A stretch of DNA of 32,822 nucleotides from Chlorobiota bacterium. Lineage in GTDB: Bacteria; Bacteroidota; Bacteroidia; Bacteroidales; B39-G9. The stretch lies in NCBI GenBank assembly GCA_013152655.1, contig JAADFW010000041.1, positions 1 to 32,822 of the forward strand, written 5' to 3'. Under the pieces are notes generated by a model that made no database searches, had not been told where the DNA came from, and saw only the letters and a program-made list of their open reading frames with translations. This document shows positions 22,279 through 31,411 of the stretch, piece by piece (position 1 is the first letter of the stretch; each line of letters begins with the position of its first letter). The position numbers were made by a program, and so were the translations under genes.

Positions 22279-24324
22279 CTACCAAATTACAGCTCTTTTC
22301 TCCACAGGAATATATAATTTATCTCCCGGCTTCACATTAAATGCCTCATAAAACAGCGGCATATTAGGAATTGGCCCGTTAACCCTGAATTTTCCGGGCG
22401 AGTGAACATCTTCTTTCAGGTTCCTAAGAAGCTGTTTATCGGTAATATTTTGACGCCATACTTGTGCAAAAGCTAATAAAAATCTTTGCTTATAATTAAA
22501 TCCGTCAATATCTGCCGGTTCTTTATTATTTTTAAACGACATTTTTAAAGCTTCGTAAGCAACAGTTAAACCACCAAAATCAGCAATATTTTCTCCTAAG
22601 GTTAATTTACCGTCAACAAAATTTGAGTCTAATGCATCAAACGAATTATACTCATCCACAAGTATCTGTGTTCTTTCTTCAAATTTTTTAGCATCTTCTT
22701 CTGTCCACCAGTCATTCCGGTTTCCGTTTTTATCGAATTTTCTTCCCTGATCATCAAAGCCATGAGTCATTTCATGCCCAATGACTACACCAATTGAGCC
22801 ATAATTAACTGCATCGTCAGCAGCCATATTAAAGAAAGGAAATTGCAAAATAGCAGCCGGAAAAACTATTTCATTTTTAGTAGGGCTATAATAGGCATTT
22901 ACAGTTTGTGGCGACATTCCCCATTCATCTTTGTCAACTTTTTTACCAATTTTATTATAATTAAATTCAGTAGCAAATTTACGGGCTCTAAACATATTTT
23001 CTACATAAGAATCATCTTTAACTTCCAGTTTTGAATAATCTTTCCATTTGTCAGGATATCCAATTTTAACTTTCATTGCATCTAACTTTTCAAGTGCTTT
23101 TTCTTTGGTTAAGTCACCCATCCAATCCAGATTCTCAATACGGTTTTTTAAAGCTTTTTTCAGGTTCATAACTAATTCAATCATTCTTTCTTTTGCTTCT
23201 GGCGGGAAATATTTTTCAACATAAAGTTGTCCAATTCCTTCGCCTATTGAACGGCTTGTTGCACTCATTACTCTTTTCCATCGTTCTCTCATTTTCTTTC
23301 TTCCTGAGAGAGTTTTGCCAAAAAACTCAAAATCTTGTTTCACAAAACCGGAACTTAAATAATTAGCATTATGATCAATTAAATTCCACTGTAAATAGTT
23401 TTTCCAATCATCAAGTGAAGTTTGAGTTAACATATTGCCAACTTCCTTCATGAACTCAGGCTGAGCTACATTAATTGCAACTGTATCAGGAATATGAATG
23501 GTATTAAAATAATAATCCCAATCTATGTTAGTAACTAAATTTTTTAACTCTGAGAAATTCATTTTATGATAAGTTGAATCAGGATCTCTTCGTTGCAACC
23601 TTGACATTGAAGCAGTAGCCAGTTGAGTTTCAAAATGCATTACAGACTGTGCCATTTCCCCAGCTTTTTCTTCAGATTCACCTGCTAAAACAAACATTTT
23701 GGCAATATGTTTTACATATTCATTTCTAATATTCTTAAATCGTTCATCGTCTTGTAAATAATAATCTCTATCAGGCAATCCTAAGCCTCCCTGGCTTATT
23801 TGAGTAATTACCCAGTCGCTGTTTTTTATATCAGCATATCCGTATGAATTAAAAACAGGGCTTAATCCGTAAGAATGCATCATAGAAATATATGCTATAA
23901 CATCTTGCTGTGTTTGTATTTTATTAATTTGATCTAAATATTTTTGAAGCGGTTTGATTCCTAATTCATCAATTTTAACAGTATCCATTCCCTGGATAAA
24001 AAAGTGGCTAATTTTAGACTTTACGCTTCCTGGTTTTGAATTTTTATCAGCAATTAAATCATCAACTAATTTTTTCAATTTATCATTATTCTCTTCAAAC
24101 AATATTTGAAAAGCACCATATTGACTATACTCTTCGGGAATTGGATGGTTCTTCATCCATATTCCGTTGGCATATTGAAACAAATCATTGCCCGGACTAA
24201 CGGTAGTATCCATATTTGCTGGATCAATGGCAGGAAGTACACCTAAATTATTAGTAGAGTTATTACATGATGTTAAATTAAACATAAGGATAGTAATTGT
24301 TAAGTAAAAAAATAGTTTTTTCAT
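22279..24324 (-). CDS. M13 family (PepO/neprilysin-like) zinc peptidase, lipoprotein
   Basis: The 681-residue protein begins with a lipoprotein signal (LTSC, cysteine at residue 20). It has the full two-domain layout of M13 peptidases: an N-terminal helical domain beginning DTTVSPGNDLFQYANGIW, and the catalytic domain with NAYYSPTKNEIVFPA, the zinc motif HEMTH (about 513-517, in VIGHEMTHGFDDQGR), and the third-ligand motif GENIADFGG (about 573-581). The C-terminus KPGDKLYIP...VIW closes the fold in the usual way. It should degrade small peptides in the periplasm. No acidic run follows the cysteine, so surface export is not indicated. A TACTTTTG -7 element (24366-24359, minus strand) precedes it. 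Confidence 0.94.
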   Translation of the reverse strand: MKKLFFYLTITILMFNLTSCNNSTNNLGVLPAIDPANMDTTVSPGNDLFQYANGIWMKNHPIPEEYSQYGAFQILFEENNDKLKKLVDDLIADKNSKPGSVKSKISHFFIQGMDTVKIDELGIKPLQKYLDQINKIQTQQDVIAYISMMHSYGLSPVFNSYGYADIKNSDWVITQISQGGLGLPDRDYYLQDDERFKNIRNEYVKHIAKMFVLAGESEEKAGEMAQSVMHFETQLATASMSRLQRRDPDSTYHKMNFSELKNLVTNIDWDYYFNTIHIPDTVAINVAQPEFMKEVGNMLTQTSLDDWKNYLQWNLIDHNANYLSSGFVKQDFEFFGKTLSGRKKMRERWKRVMSATSRSIGEGIGQLYVEKYFPPEAKERMIELVMNLKKALKNRIENLDWMGDLTKEKALEKLDAMKVKIGYPDKWKDYSKLEVKDDSYVENMFRARKFATEFNYNKIGKKVDKDEWGMSPQTVNAYYSPTKNEIVFPAAILQFPFFNMAADDAVNYGSIGVVIGHEMTHGFDDQGRKFDKNGNRNDWWTEEDAKKFEERTQILVDEYNSFDALDSNFVDGKLTLGENIADFGGLTVAYEALKMSFKNNKEPADIDGFNYKQRFLLAFAQVWRQNITDKQLLRNLKEDVHSPGKFRVNGPIPNMPLFYEAFNVKPGDKLYIPVEKRAVIW

Positions 24325-24661
24325 ATCAATTCTTTTGGGTTAGTGAAAAATAATAATTCAAAAGTAGTATTTAATAAATATTCAAAGAAGAATTGAGCAA
24401 ACAATATTCACACCAACCAATTTAAACACTTAATTCTAATTGTTTTAAATATTACAACTATTCATATTATGTTTAACTATTGTTCGTTTATGAATTCATT
24501 CTGAACGAAAATGAACAAATATTTTTTACTTTTTACTGTTGGTGTAGCTCTAAGCAACGCCGACAGTATTTATAGCCAGTTGTGGGTAATGAAAAGAAAG
24601 CTTGTGTTTAATTAGTATCAGATATGCAAAATAAGTAAATTTGCAAAAAAACAGAAATAAT
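24325..24661. other. 337-bp intergenic region with hairpins
   Basis: No gene is seen here. It holds the leader of the M13 gene, a small dyad TTCGTT/AACGAA (24483-24488, 24504-24509), a GC-richer hairpin CTGTTGGTGT (24536-24545) / ACGCCGACAG (24557-24566) with two G-T pairs, and a TAnnTTTG element TAAATTTG (24636-24643) just before the kinase gene. The GC-richer block (24536-24590) stands out from its surroundings and may mark the edge of an acquired segment. Confidence 0.4.
24359..24366 (-). promoter_or_regulatory. -7 element of the M13 peptidase gene
   Basis: On the minus strand this reads TACTTTTG, a perfect TAnnTTTG, 34 nt ahead of the start codon. A TTTG (24386-24383) lies 16 nt upstream, a little close for a -33 box. 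Confidence 0.4.
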
Positions 24662-25237
24662 TTGAAAAGACTTTTTATCATATCTGGTTGCAACGGGGCA
24701 GGAAAAACAACTGCTTCTTATTCTATTTTACCTGAAATATTAGATTGTGAGGAATTTGTAAATGCTGATGAAATAGCAAAAGGACTTTCTCCTTTTAAAC
24801 CTGAACATGCAGCTATTCAGGCAGGAAGATTAATGCTTGATAGGATAAACAAATTGATTGAAAAAGGACAGGATTTTGCATTCGAGACAACTTTGACAAC
24901 AAAAAGTTATAAGAATCTTGTTCTTGACGCAAAAGAAAAAGGATACCATGTTACTTTGTTATTTTTTTGGTTACGAACATCTGATTTAGCTGTTAAAAGA
25001 GTTGAAACTAGAGTAAAAGAAGGTGGACATAATATTCCTGAAAGTGTTATTAGACGGAGATATGAGAATGGATTAAGAAATTTTTATAACATATTTGAAT
25101 CCATCGTTGATGAATGGATGTTTATTGATAATTCAGGAGAGCCTTATGAAATTATTGCTTACAAAAATAGTATAAACAGCTTTGTAAAAAATCACGATAA
25201 ATGGGATAGCTTGTTGAAATTATATAAATTGAAATAA
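24662..25237 (+). CDS. Zeta-toxin-like P-loop kinase
   Basis: The protein matches the COG4185-like zeta family: strand plus P-loop IISGCNGAGKTT, then FVNADEIAKGLSP, a helix with AAIQAGRLMLDRI, and FETTLTTKSY, which in zeta toxins form the nucleotide and UDP-sugar sites. Basic residues in RRRYENGLRNF are the likely lid. Two TTG starts are possible, at 24641 (198 residues) and 24662 (191 residues). The second is preferred because it gives the usual MKRLFII start and because a TAAATTTG -7 element at 24636-24643 would put the transcript start after 24641. Zeta toxins phosphorylate UDP-N-acetylglucosamine; a toxic role here is inferred. A small gene follows 2 nt later. Confidence 0.75.
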   Translation: MKRLFIISGCNGAGKTTASYSILPEILDCEEFVNADEIAKGLSPFKPEHAAIQAGRLMLDRINKLIEKGQDFAFETTLTTKSYKNLVLDAKEKGYHVTLLFFWLRTSDLAVKRVETRVKEGGHNIPESVIRRRYENGLRNFYNIFESIVDEWMFIDNSGEPYEIIAYKNSINSFVKNHDKWDSLLKLYKLK

Positions 25238-25239
25238 TT

Positions 25240-25404
25240 ATGGATAATAGTGAAAAAATAATAGAAGGATTAGAAAGAGCATATAAAAAATTGATTGAGT
25301 TTAAAAAATATAAAAAAACTCCATTAATTGTTTCAAGAGAAGGAAAGGTTATAGAGATTTCTCCTGAAAAAATCACTACCCACGACAATGTATATAAAAA
25401 ATAG
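25240..25404 (+). CDS. 54-residue partner of the zeta-like kinase, candidate antitoxin
   Basis: A short open frame starts at ATG 25240, 2 nt after the kinase stop, and ends at TAG 25404. The product (MDNSEKIIEGLERAYKKLIE, then a Lys-rich stretch, then TPLIVSREGKVIEISPEK) has an amphipathic helix followed by a beta hairpin with SREGKVIEI. Similar small proteins with an SRxGKxIxI strand are, to my memory, often found beside zeta-like kinases in Bacteroidota. The tight coupling and helix suggest an antitoxin or regulator. It is not homologous to classical epsilon antitoxin in anything I can see. Confidence 0.6.
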   Translation: MDNSEKIIEGLERAYKKLIEFKKYKKTPLIVSREGKVIEISPEKITTHDNVYKK

Positions 25405-25485
25405 GCGAGACAATAGTAATATCAAGGTGTGTAGCCCGTTTAAACTTTCTTGTAAATTAAAAGTTTTGAGCTTCTAAATCGCCTA
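25402..25485. repeat. 7-bp inverted pair bounding the region after the kinase operon
   Basis: TAGGCGA (25402-25408, overlapping the stop of the small gene) and TCGCCTA (25479-25485) are perfect reverse complements 70 nt apart. The interval is non-coding. It could be a long weak stem or the edge of an inserted cassette; chance is possible. Confidence 0.3.
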
Positions 25486-25503
25486 CTTTTCATATACTCA
25501 CCG

Positions 25504-27150
25504 TTATCGTACCATTATTTTACCTTCAAAATATTTTCCTTTTGAGTCAATGACTTTATAAATGTATAATCCTGGTTCAAAATCTGATTTTTTTATAATA
25601 AAGCTATTTTTAATCATTTTATTGATAATAAGTTCACCCGACATATTAAATATTTCCAATTTAATCTCTTTTGAATCTATATTTCCAACTATTGACAATA
25701 CAGATGTACTTTTAACAGGATTAGGAGTAATATATACTTTTAATTTTTGACTATTCTTAATTTCAATTCCTGAATATTCATAATAACAGGATGTATAATT
25801 GGATTTAATAAATTGTAATGTATCATTTTCTGTAAAGCACAATAGCGAAAATCCATCACGTCCGACTAAAACGGTTTCATTATGTAATATTCCGCTCATG
25901 CTTCCCATTCCTTCAATCCATTGTTCAATGTCATGCTCTTGGACATGTGATTCAAAATAATCTAAATGAAATTGTTTTTTATAAGAATCACCTATTAACA
26001 GACTATCAATTGAACTCACAATATAAATAAGGCTATCAAAGGTTTCATTTTCAAAGTTATATAAACTAAATACAGTTATTGTATCATATAACTGAACATT
26101 AAAATCATAAATTAATTTTTCCGTCTTATTTTCATTTAGTCTATAAAAAACTTTTTTTGTTGAATCTTCACGTATATAACCGAAAAAAGTCCAGTTAATC
26201 TGAGATTCATTACTTGACCTAATTACTTTTTTATAACTATTATTGCCAATTATAGTATCTATAGTAAATCTGATAAAGTTTGTCTCCGCAGACCAGGGAT
26301 AATAAAAATATGTTATAACACTCCAAATTTTGTTTGTGTCAACAATAATCTTACTATTTAACTTTTTATCTTCAAATACAATGTCATCAATAAAAACTCC
26401 ATTTCCTTTACCTGAAATTGCTTCAAATCCAAAATGAAATGAAGATGGCAATGATTCAAGTGAGTATTCTACTAAATGCCATTCTTCAATTGATGAAAGA
26501 GGTTCAAATATTTGATGCCAATTTCCTGAACTATAATAATATAGTTTTAAAGTATCAGAATTTCCCTGATTACCAGGAATTTTACACATAAAACTCAATT
26601 TAGGCGTTTCATTATCATTAATTTGAATTGCCGTTGTAGTCAGTATTGATCTGAAATTATTGGAATCAGATGTAAATTTCGCAGAATGACCTTGCGAGTA
26701 AAAAATACTATCTGTAAGTTCCCAATTATCATAACCTTTAATAATGTTCGCAACCATTCCGCTACTATATGCTCCTTCTTCAAAATTTACCCGAGTAGGT
26801 AAAACCCATAGTAAAGGAATTACACTACAAGTCCAAAGTGTATCAGAATTTCCTATTGGGTTAATATACTCAGCAGAAATTCCATAACATTGATTATATG
26901 CAAAAGTCGGATGAGGAACAGAAAATATAGTATCTGTAGTTGAGCCTATTTGTATTTGCAGTCCACCTTGGAATCCTTGAAAATAAATATTATAGTGTGA
27001 AAAAGATTTAGCCCCAGGGGCTTGCCAGCTAAGGTAGATAGAATCTTGCTGAAAATCGGCATAGAAGTTAGTTGGAGGTGGAAAATCTTGATTATATCCA
27101 GTACTCCTCCAAAAAAATATAATAATAATTATTAGTTTAAATAGTTTCAT
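25504..27150 (-). CDS. Secreted T9SS cargo protein with fibronectin-III-like domain
   Basis: The 548-residue protein has a signal peptide (MKLFKLIIIIIFFWRSTGYN), then a fibronectin-III-like domain (about 25-115: PPPTNFYADF, SIYLSWQAP, SHYNIYFQG). A jelly-roll-like domain follows (about 120-265), with SAKFTSDSNNF and GVFIDDIVFED, as in carbohydrate-binding or MAM-like modules. The region 270-460 is beta-rich and unrecognised. Residues 465-548 form a type A T9SS sorting domain (VYITPNPV, EIFNMSGELI, FEPGLYIYKV, final KIMVR). I see no catalytic motif, so an adhesin or binding role is more likely than an enzyme. It starts 22 nt after the GH3 gene stop and is probably in that operon. Confidence 0.75.
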   Translation of the reverse strand: MKLFKLIIIIIFFWRSTGYNQDFPPPTNFYADFQQDSIYLSWQAPGAKSFSHYNIYFQGFQGGLQIQIGSTTDTIFSVPHPTFAYNQCYGISAEYINPIGNSDTLWTCSVIPLLWVLPTRVNFEEGAYSSGMVANIIKGYDNWELTDSIFYSQGHSAKFTSDSNNFRSILTTTAIQINDNETPKLSFMCKIPGNQGNSDTLKLYYYSSGNWHQIFEPLSSIEEWHLVEYSLESLPSSFHFGFEAISGKGNGVFIDDIVFEDKKLNSKIIVDTNKIWSVITYFYYPWSAETNFIRFTIDTIIGNNSYKKVIRSSNESQINWTFFGYIREDSTKKVFYRLNENKTEKLIYDFNVQLYDTITVFSLYNFENETFDSLIYIVSSIDSLLIGDSYKKQFHLDYFESHVQEHDIEQWIEGMGSMSGILHNETVLVGRDGFSLLCFTENDTLQFIKSNYTSCYYEYSGIEIKNSQKLKVYITPNPVKSTSVLSIVGNIDSKEIKLEIFNMSGELIINKMIKNSFIIKKSDFEPGLYIYKVIDSKGKYFEGKIMVR

Positions 27151-27172
27151 TTTTTCTCTAATTAGCTATAAT

Positions 27173-30127
27173 TTACCAATAAATTGCATCATAAAAAGCT
27201 TGTTGAATATTTGTCCTAACATTCATTTCAACCAATTTTGCATTATTCTGGTTAGGATAAACCCTGTTTGACAGGAATATATATACTATTTTTGTAACCG
27301 GATCAGCCCATGCAATAGTACCGGTAAATCCGGTGTGTCCAAAGCTTCTATCCGAAACACACTGACACGTCGGCCCTTCTTTACTGTAATCCATTTCAGG
27401 CTTGTCAAACCCTAAGGCACGCCTGTTGTTCGGGTTATTTGCAGAAGTTGTGGTAAATAATTTAACCGTTTCAGCATTAATAAATTGTTTCCCTCCATAT
27501 CTGCCGTAATTCATTAACATTTGCATAATAATTGCCAAATCATTGGCATCGGAAAATAATCCGGCATGGCCTCCAACTCCACCGAGCATTGCAGCACCCT
27601 GATCGTGTACATATCCTTGTAATAACTGTTTTCTGAAAACAGTATCCCATTCAGTTGGTACAATGTTTCCCTTCTTGTTTCTTTTTAAAGGAAGAAAACC
27701 CATTGTTTTCAACCCAAGTGGCTTATAAAACACAGAATCAACAAAAAGATTAAGTTTTGTATGCTCCTCATTCTGAATCATTTTTTTAAACATGAAAAAC
27801 CCTAAATCGCTATACTTATAATCATTTGTATCGCGCAATGGTGAGGCAAAAATTGAATCAAACAAACTCTCCGAATAATCTTTTGTAATATAAAGACTAT
27901 CAGCTACTTGTATCGAATAGTCATCCGATTTTATTCTTGAATATATAGCTGAATCAGGAAGAGAATTAACAATAGTTGACCGGTAAAATGGCATCCATGC
28001 TTTCAGCGATGCCTGATGGCGAAGAATATCATCTAATTTCATTTTTTTTTTATTAGTTGTATCTAAAGCACAAATATGTTCTGATAATAAATCGTTCGGC
28101 AAAAGCTTTTGTTCATCGTACATTTTCATTAATAATAAAGTAGTGGCTGCAACTTTTGTAATAGATGCCAAGTCGTATATATTGTTATTTCTGACTTTGT
28201 TTATTGAATCGTAAGTATAATAGCCAAAGGATTTTTCATAAAACACCTTCCCGTCTTTTGCACAAAGAATCTGACATCCCGGAGTTGCTTTATTGGTTAT
28301 GGCATTTTCGGCAAGTGAATCAACTTTTATTAATAGATTTGGCTCAATACACAAATCTTCAGGTATGGTATATTTTAAACGAATAGTTGAATCGATAACA
28401 ATTCCACTGTTAATATTAAATTTATTTAATGAAACCGGTAATTTGCCCAGTGCTTTTATTCCGCCAAAAATAAGCTGAGCAGATAATGCCTGCGAAAGCC
28501 TGCTATCTTCATAAGAAAGAATGACAGAACTCAGGTTACTGGTTTTAAAACTATTTAATGAATAAGGATTAGCAAAAACATCAAGAATTACATTTTTATG
28601 AATAGCTAATTTTGTAACAAATTCAACTTCAGTTTTTGTAATACCATATTTACCTGAAGGTGATTGGCTTGTATTATGAATACTGACAATTATCAAATTA
28701 AAATTTTTCAGCTTTTTATGAAGAGAATCAATCTCTTTTTTTGTAGCATGTTTATTTAAAGCTAATTTCTTAACGTATGTATATTTATTCAGGTATGTTT
28801 GAAAAGTTTTTATTTTCCCATTACCTATGGCAACACTGGCAATTTTAAGAGTATCAAGTTGTTGTAAAGGAATAATTCTATTCTTGTTATTTAATAAAGT
28901 GATGGCAGATTCAACTAATTCAATATTCGTTTTTTTTGCATCAGAACTATTTAAATCGCTGTTCAATCCTTTTAATTTAACCGGTTGGTATTGATTTAAG
29001 CCAAACCATCTTTTAGCCATAAGAATTTTTTTACAACTTGTTTCAATTTTGCTAAGAGGAATTTCCCCTTTTTCAATTGCTGTTTTTATATTTTTAATTG
29101 CATTACCCACATTATCGGGAAAAACTAAAACATTGTTGCCGGCTTTTATTGCCAGAATATTTATTTCATCCGGAGTATAATAATTTCTTACTCCTCTCAT
29201 ATTTAAAGCATCAGTAAAAACTAATCCTTTAAATGCCATTTGCTTTTTTAACAAATCTGTTACAATTACTTTTGATAAAGTTGATGCTCTATCAATGGTA
29301 GAATCAAAAGCAGGCACAAATAAATGAGCAACCATAATACCACCAAGCCCATTATTAATTAATTGTTGAAAAGGATATAATTCATTATCAAATAAATGTT
29401 GTCTTGTATGATTAATAGTAGGCAATGTTTTATGTGAATCAAATTTAGTATCACCATGTCCGGGAAAATGCTTACCTACAGCCAATATATTATTGTCTTG
29501 CAATCCTTGCATATAAGCAATTCCCTTTTGCGAAACATTATTTCTGTTTTCACCGAACGACCTAAAATTTATTACCGGATTATCAGGATTATTATTTATA
29601 TCAATATCAGGTGCAAAATTAATATGAACACCTAACCTCCTCATTTGTTTAGCAATATGTTCGCTCATGTTGTAAATAAGCTCATTATCCTGAATTGCGC
29701 CAAGCATAAGCTGTTTTGGATATTTTACTGTGCTATCCAAGCGCATAGCTAATCCCCATTCTGCATCAATGGCTATCATTAAAGGAGTTTTTGAAACAGT
29801 TTGATAATAGTTTGTTAAAACAGCCTGTTTGTATGGGTTGCCTTCAAAAAAAATTAATCCGCCAATTTTATCTTCTTTTATTAATTTAGTTATATATTTT
29901 ATATGACTTGAATCTTTATTGGAATAAGTAGCTACCATAAATAACTGTCCAATTTTTTCATCCAGTGTTAAAGAATTAAAAACTGAATCTACCCAGGTAT
30001 CATGTTGCCCAATAAAAGGTGGTGATTTAAAAGTATCTTCTTTTTTTTGTTTGTTAAAAGAACTTAATGTTAAAACAAACAATAAAAAAAGGCTAATTAA
30101 AAAGGTTTGTGTCTTATGTATATTCAT
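27173..30127 (-). CDS. GH3 beta-N-acetylhexosaminidase fused to a serine hydrolase (beta-lactamase fold)
   Basis: The 984-residue protein has a membrane or signal segment at residues 7-24. Residues about 45-385 are a NagZ-like GH3 domain: KHFPGHGDT (219-227) with H232 in the conserved His loop, and the nucleophile D306 in GLVFTDALNM. A GH3 C-terminal sandwich covers about 400-570. Residues about 595-984 are a class-C beta-lactamase/penicillin-binding-type domain with SITK (S655, K658), YSD (772-774) in the place of YxN, and HTG (931-933). The combination suggests trimming of peptidoglycan sugars and peptides outside the cytoplasm. This fusion is known in Bacteroidota. A CAAAAGTA (30151-30158) gives a minus-strand TACTTTTG -7 element 23 nt upstream. 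Confidence 0.9.
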   Translation of the reverse strand: MNIHKTQTFLISLFLLFVLTLSSFNKQKKEDTFKSPPFIGQHDTWVDSVFNSLTLDEKIGQLFMVATYSNKDSSHIKYITKLIKEDKIGGLIFFEGNPYKQAVLTNYYQTVSKTPLMIAIDAEWGLAMRLDSTVKYPKQLMLGAIQDNELIYNMSEHIAKQMRRLGVHINFAPDIDINNNPDNPVINFRSFGENRNNVSQKGIAYMQGLQDNNILAVGKHFPGHGDTKFDSHKTLPTINHTRQHLFDNELYPFQQLINNGLGGIMVAHLFVPAFDSTIDRASTLSKVIVTDLLKKQMAFKGLVFTDALNMRGVRNYYTPDEINILAIKAGNNVLVFPDNVGNAIKNIKTAIEKGEIPLSKIETSCKKILMAKRWFGLNQYQPVKLKGLNSDLNSSDAKKTNIELVESAITLLNNKNRIIPLQQLDTLKIASVAIGNGKIKTFQTYLNKYTYVKKLALNKHATKKEIDSLHKKLKNFNLIIVSIHNTSQSPSGKYGITKTEVEFVTKLAIHKNVILDVFANPYSLNSFKTSNLSSVILSYEDSRLSQALSAQLIFGGIKALGKLPVSLNKFNINSGIVIDSTIRLKYTIPEDLCIEPNLLIKVDSLAENAITNKATPGCQILCAKDGKVFYEKSFGYYTYDSINKVRNNNIYDLASITKVAATTLLLMKMYDEQKLLPNDLLSEHICALDTTNKKKMKLDDILRHQASLKAWMPFYRSTIVNSLPDSAIYSRIKSDDYSIQVADSLYITKDYSESLFDSIFASPLRDTNDYKYSDLGFFMFKKMIQNEEHTKLNLFVDSVFYKPLGLKTMGFLPLKRNKKGNIVPTEWDTVFRKQLLQGYVHDQGAAMLGGVGGHAGLFSDANDLAIIMQMLMNYGRYGGKQFINAETVKLFTTTSANNPNNRRALGFDKPEMDYSKEGPTCQCVSDRSFGHTGFTGTIAWADPVTKIVYIFLSNRVYPNQNNAKLVEMNVRTNIQQAFYDAIYW

Positions 30128-30277
30128 ATTTAACTTTTTCAGTGTGTAGGCAAAAGTACATTCTTAGATTTAATGTTAAAATAAATTGGTAAAAATTATC
30201 CTTTTCAATGTTACAATAGTATATTGCATACATTATTATTGAGTCCACCTCTAAGGGGTTAATTCCTTCTTTACTTG

Positions 30278-30285
30278 TATATTTG
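30278..30285 (+). promoter_or_regulatory. -7 element immediately before the glycosyltransferase ATG
   Basis: TATATTTG is a perfect TAnnTTTG ending only 5 nt before the ATG at 30291. Transcription would begin at or within a few bases of the start codon, giving a leaderless or near-leaderless mRNA. No clear TTG is found at the -33 position. Confidence 0.45.
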
Positions 30286-30290
30286 TAGCA

Positions 30291-31409
30291 ATGCAAAAAA
30301 GAAAAAAAACAGTAATCATTTCAGTAATTAACGACTTGGTTACCGACCAACGTGTACATAAAGTATCTCAAACCTTATATAATATAGGATACAATATACT
30401 TTTAGTTGGAAGAAGATTACCTGACAGTTTAGATTTAACAAAAAGAGATTACAATACAAAAAGGTTCAAATTAATTTTCTTAAAAGGCCCTTTGTTTTAT
30501 GCTGAAATAAATATTCGTTTATTTTTTTTCTTACTATTTAAAAAGTTTGATATTGCACTTGCCAATGATTTGGACACATTGCCTGCAAACTATTTTGCTG
30601 CATTTATTAAAAGAAAGAAACTGGTATATGACTGTCATGAAATTTTTACTGAAGTACCTGAATTAATACATAGGAGTTTTACAAAAAAAATATGGGAATT
30701 AATTGAAAAATGTTTACTTCCAAAAGTAAAATATGCTTATACGGTTAATAAATCGGTTGCTAATTATTATGCCATCAAATATGGTGTAAGCATGAACATT
30801 GTTAGAAATGTTCCAATAAAACATAGCATAACAAAGAAAGATACGAAAAGGTTTAATGAAAAAAAGAAAATTATTGTTTATCAGGGAGCTCTTAATATCG
30901 GAAGAGGATTGGAAATAATGATTGAAAGTATGCAATATATTAAAAATGTAGATTTTAACATAATTGGTGATGGAGACATTAAACAAGAATTAATTAAGCT
31001 GGTAAAACAACTTAAGCTTGAAGATAAAGTTAAATTTTTAGGAAAAATCCCTTTTAAAGAACTTCATTATTATACAGAAAAAGCTGATTTAGGGGTTTCT
31101 TTAGAAGAAGATTTAGGATTAAATTACAGATACTCCTTACCCAATAAGATTTTTGATTATATTCATGCCGGTATTCCTGTGCTAGTTTCTGATTTACCTG
31201 AAATGTCGGAATTAATTATTAAATATCGTGTTGGTGAAATTTTAAAAAACAGAACACCTGAAGAACTTGCAAATAAAATTGAATTTATTTTTAAGGATAT
31301 TAAAAGATATACGTTGTGGATGCTTAATACTATAAAAGCTAAAGAAGAACTCTGTTGGGAACAAGAAGAAAAAAATATTGTTTCACTATTTAATTCCATT
31401 AATTTGTAA
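30291..31409 (+). CDS. GT4-family glycosyltransferase
   Basis: The 372-residue protein has the two Rossmann-like domains of GT-B enzymes. The N-terminal half shows VISVINDLVTDQRVHKVSQ and LANDLDTLPANY; the C-terminal half shows YQGALNIGRGLEIMIES, a GDGDIKQEL helix, VKFLGKIPF, and the nucleotide-sugar region SLPNKIFDYIHAGIPVLVSD. These are group 1 (GT4) features. The acceptor and donor are unknown. The next gene begins 2 nt after the stop and is a polysaccharide deacetylase, so the two act in one surface-glycan or polysaccharide pathway. It is divergent from the GH3 fusion gene. Confidence 0.88.
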   Translation: MQKRKKTVIISVINDLVTDQRVHKVSQTLYNIGYNILLVGRRLPDSLDLTKRDYNTKRFKLIFLKGPLFYAEINIRLFFFLLFKKFDIALANDLDTLPANYFAAFIKRKKLVYDCHEIFTEVPELIHRSFTKKIWELIEKCLLPKVKYAYTVNKSVANYYAIKYGVSMNIVRNVPIKHSITKKDTKRFNEKKKIIVYQGALNIGRGLEIMIESMQYIKNVDFNIIGDGDIKQELIKLVKQLKLEDKVKFLGKIPFKELHYYTEKADLGVSLEEDLGLNYRYSLPNKIFDYIHAGIPVLVSDLPEMSELIIKYRVGEILKNRTPEELANKIEFIFKDIKRYTLWMLNTIKAKEELCWEQEEKNIVSLFNSINL

Positions 31410-31411
31410 AA

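Noticed and set aside
24542-25435. Direct repeat GTGTAGC flanking the kinase operon
   Set aside because: Only 7 bp match (24542-24548 and 25429-25435), easily expected by chance.
24536-25485. Integron cassette (attC sites) around the zeta-like kinase
   Set aside because: Hairpins are present but I find no paired core sites of the GTTRRRY / RYYYAAC kind and no integrase.
27173-30127. True antibiotic-resistance beta-lactamase in the GH3 fusion
   Set aside because: The SxxK, YSD and HTG motifs fit a broader serine-hydrolase or peptidase role; the fusion to a NagZ-like domain points to cell-wall turnover.
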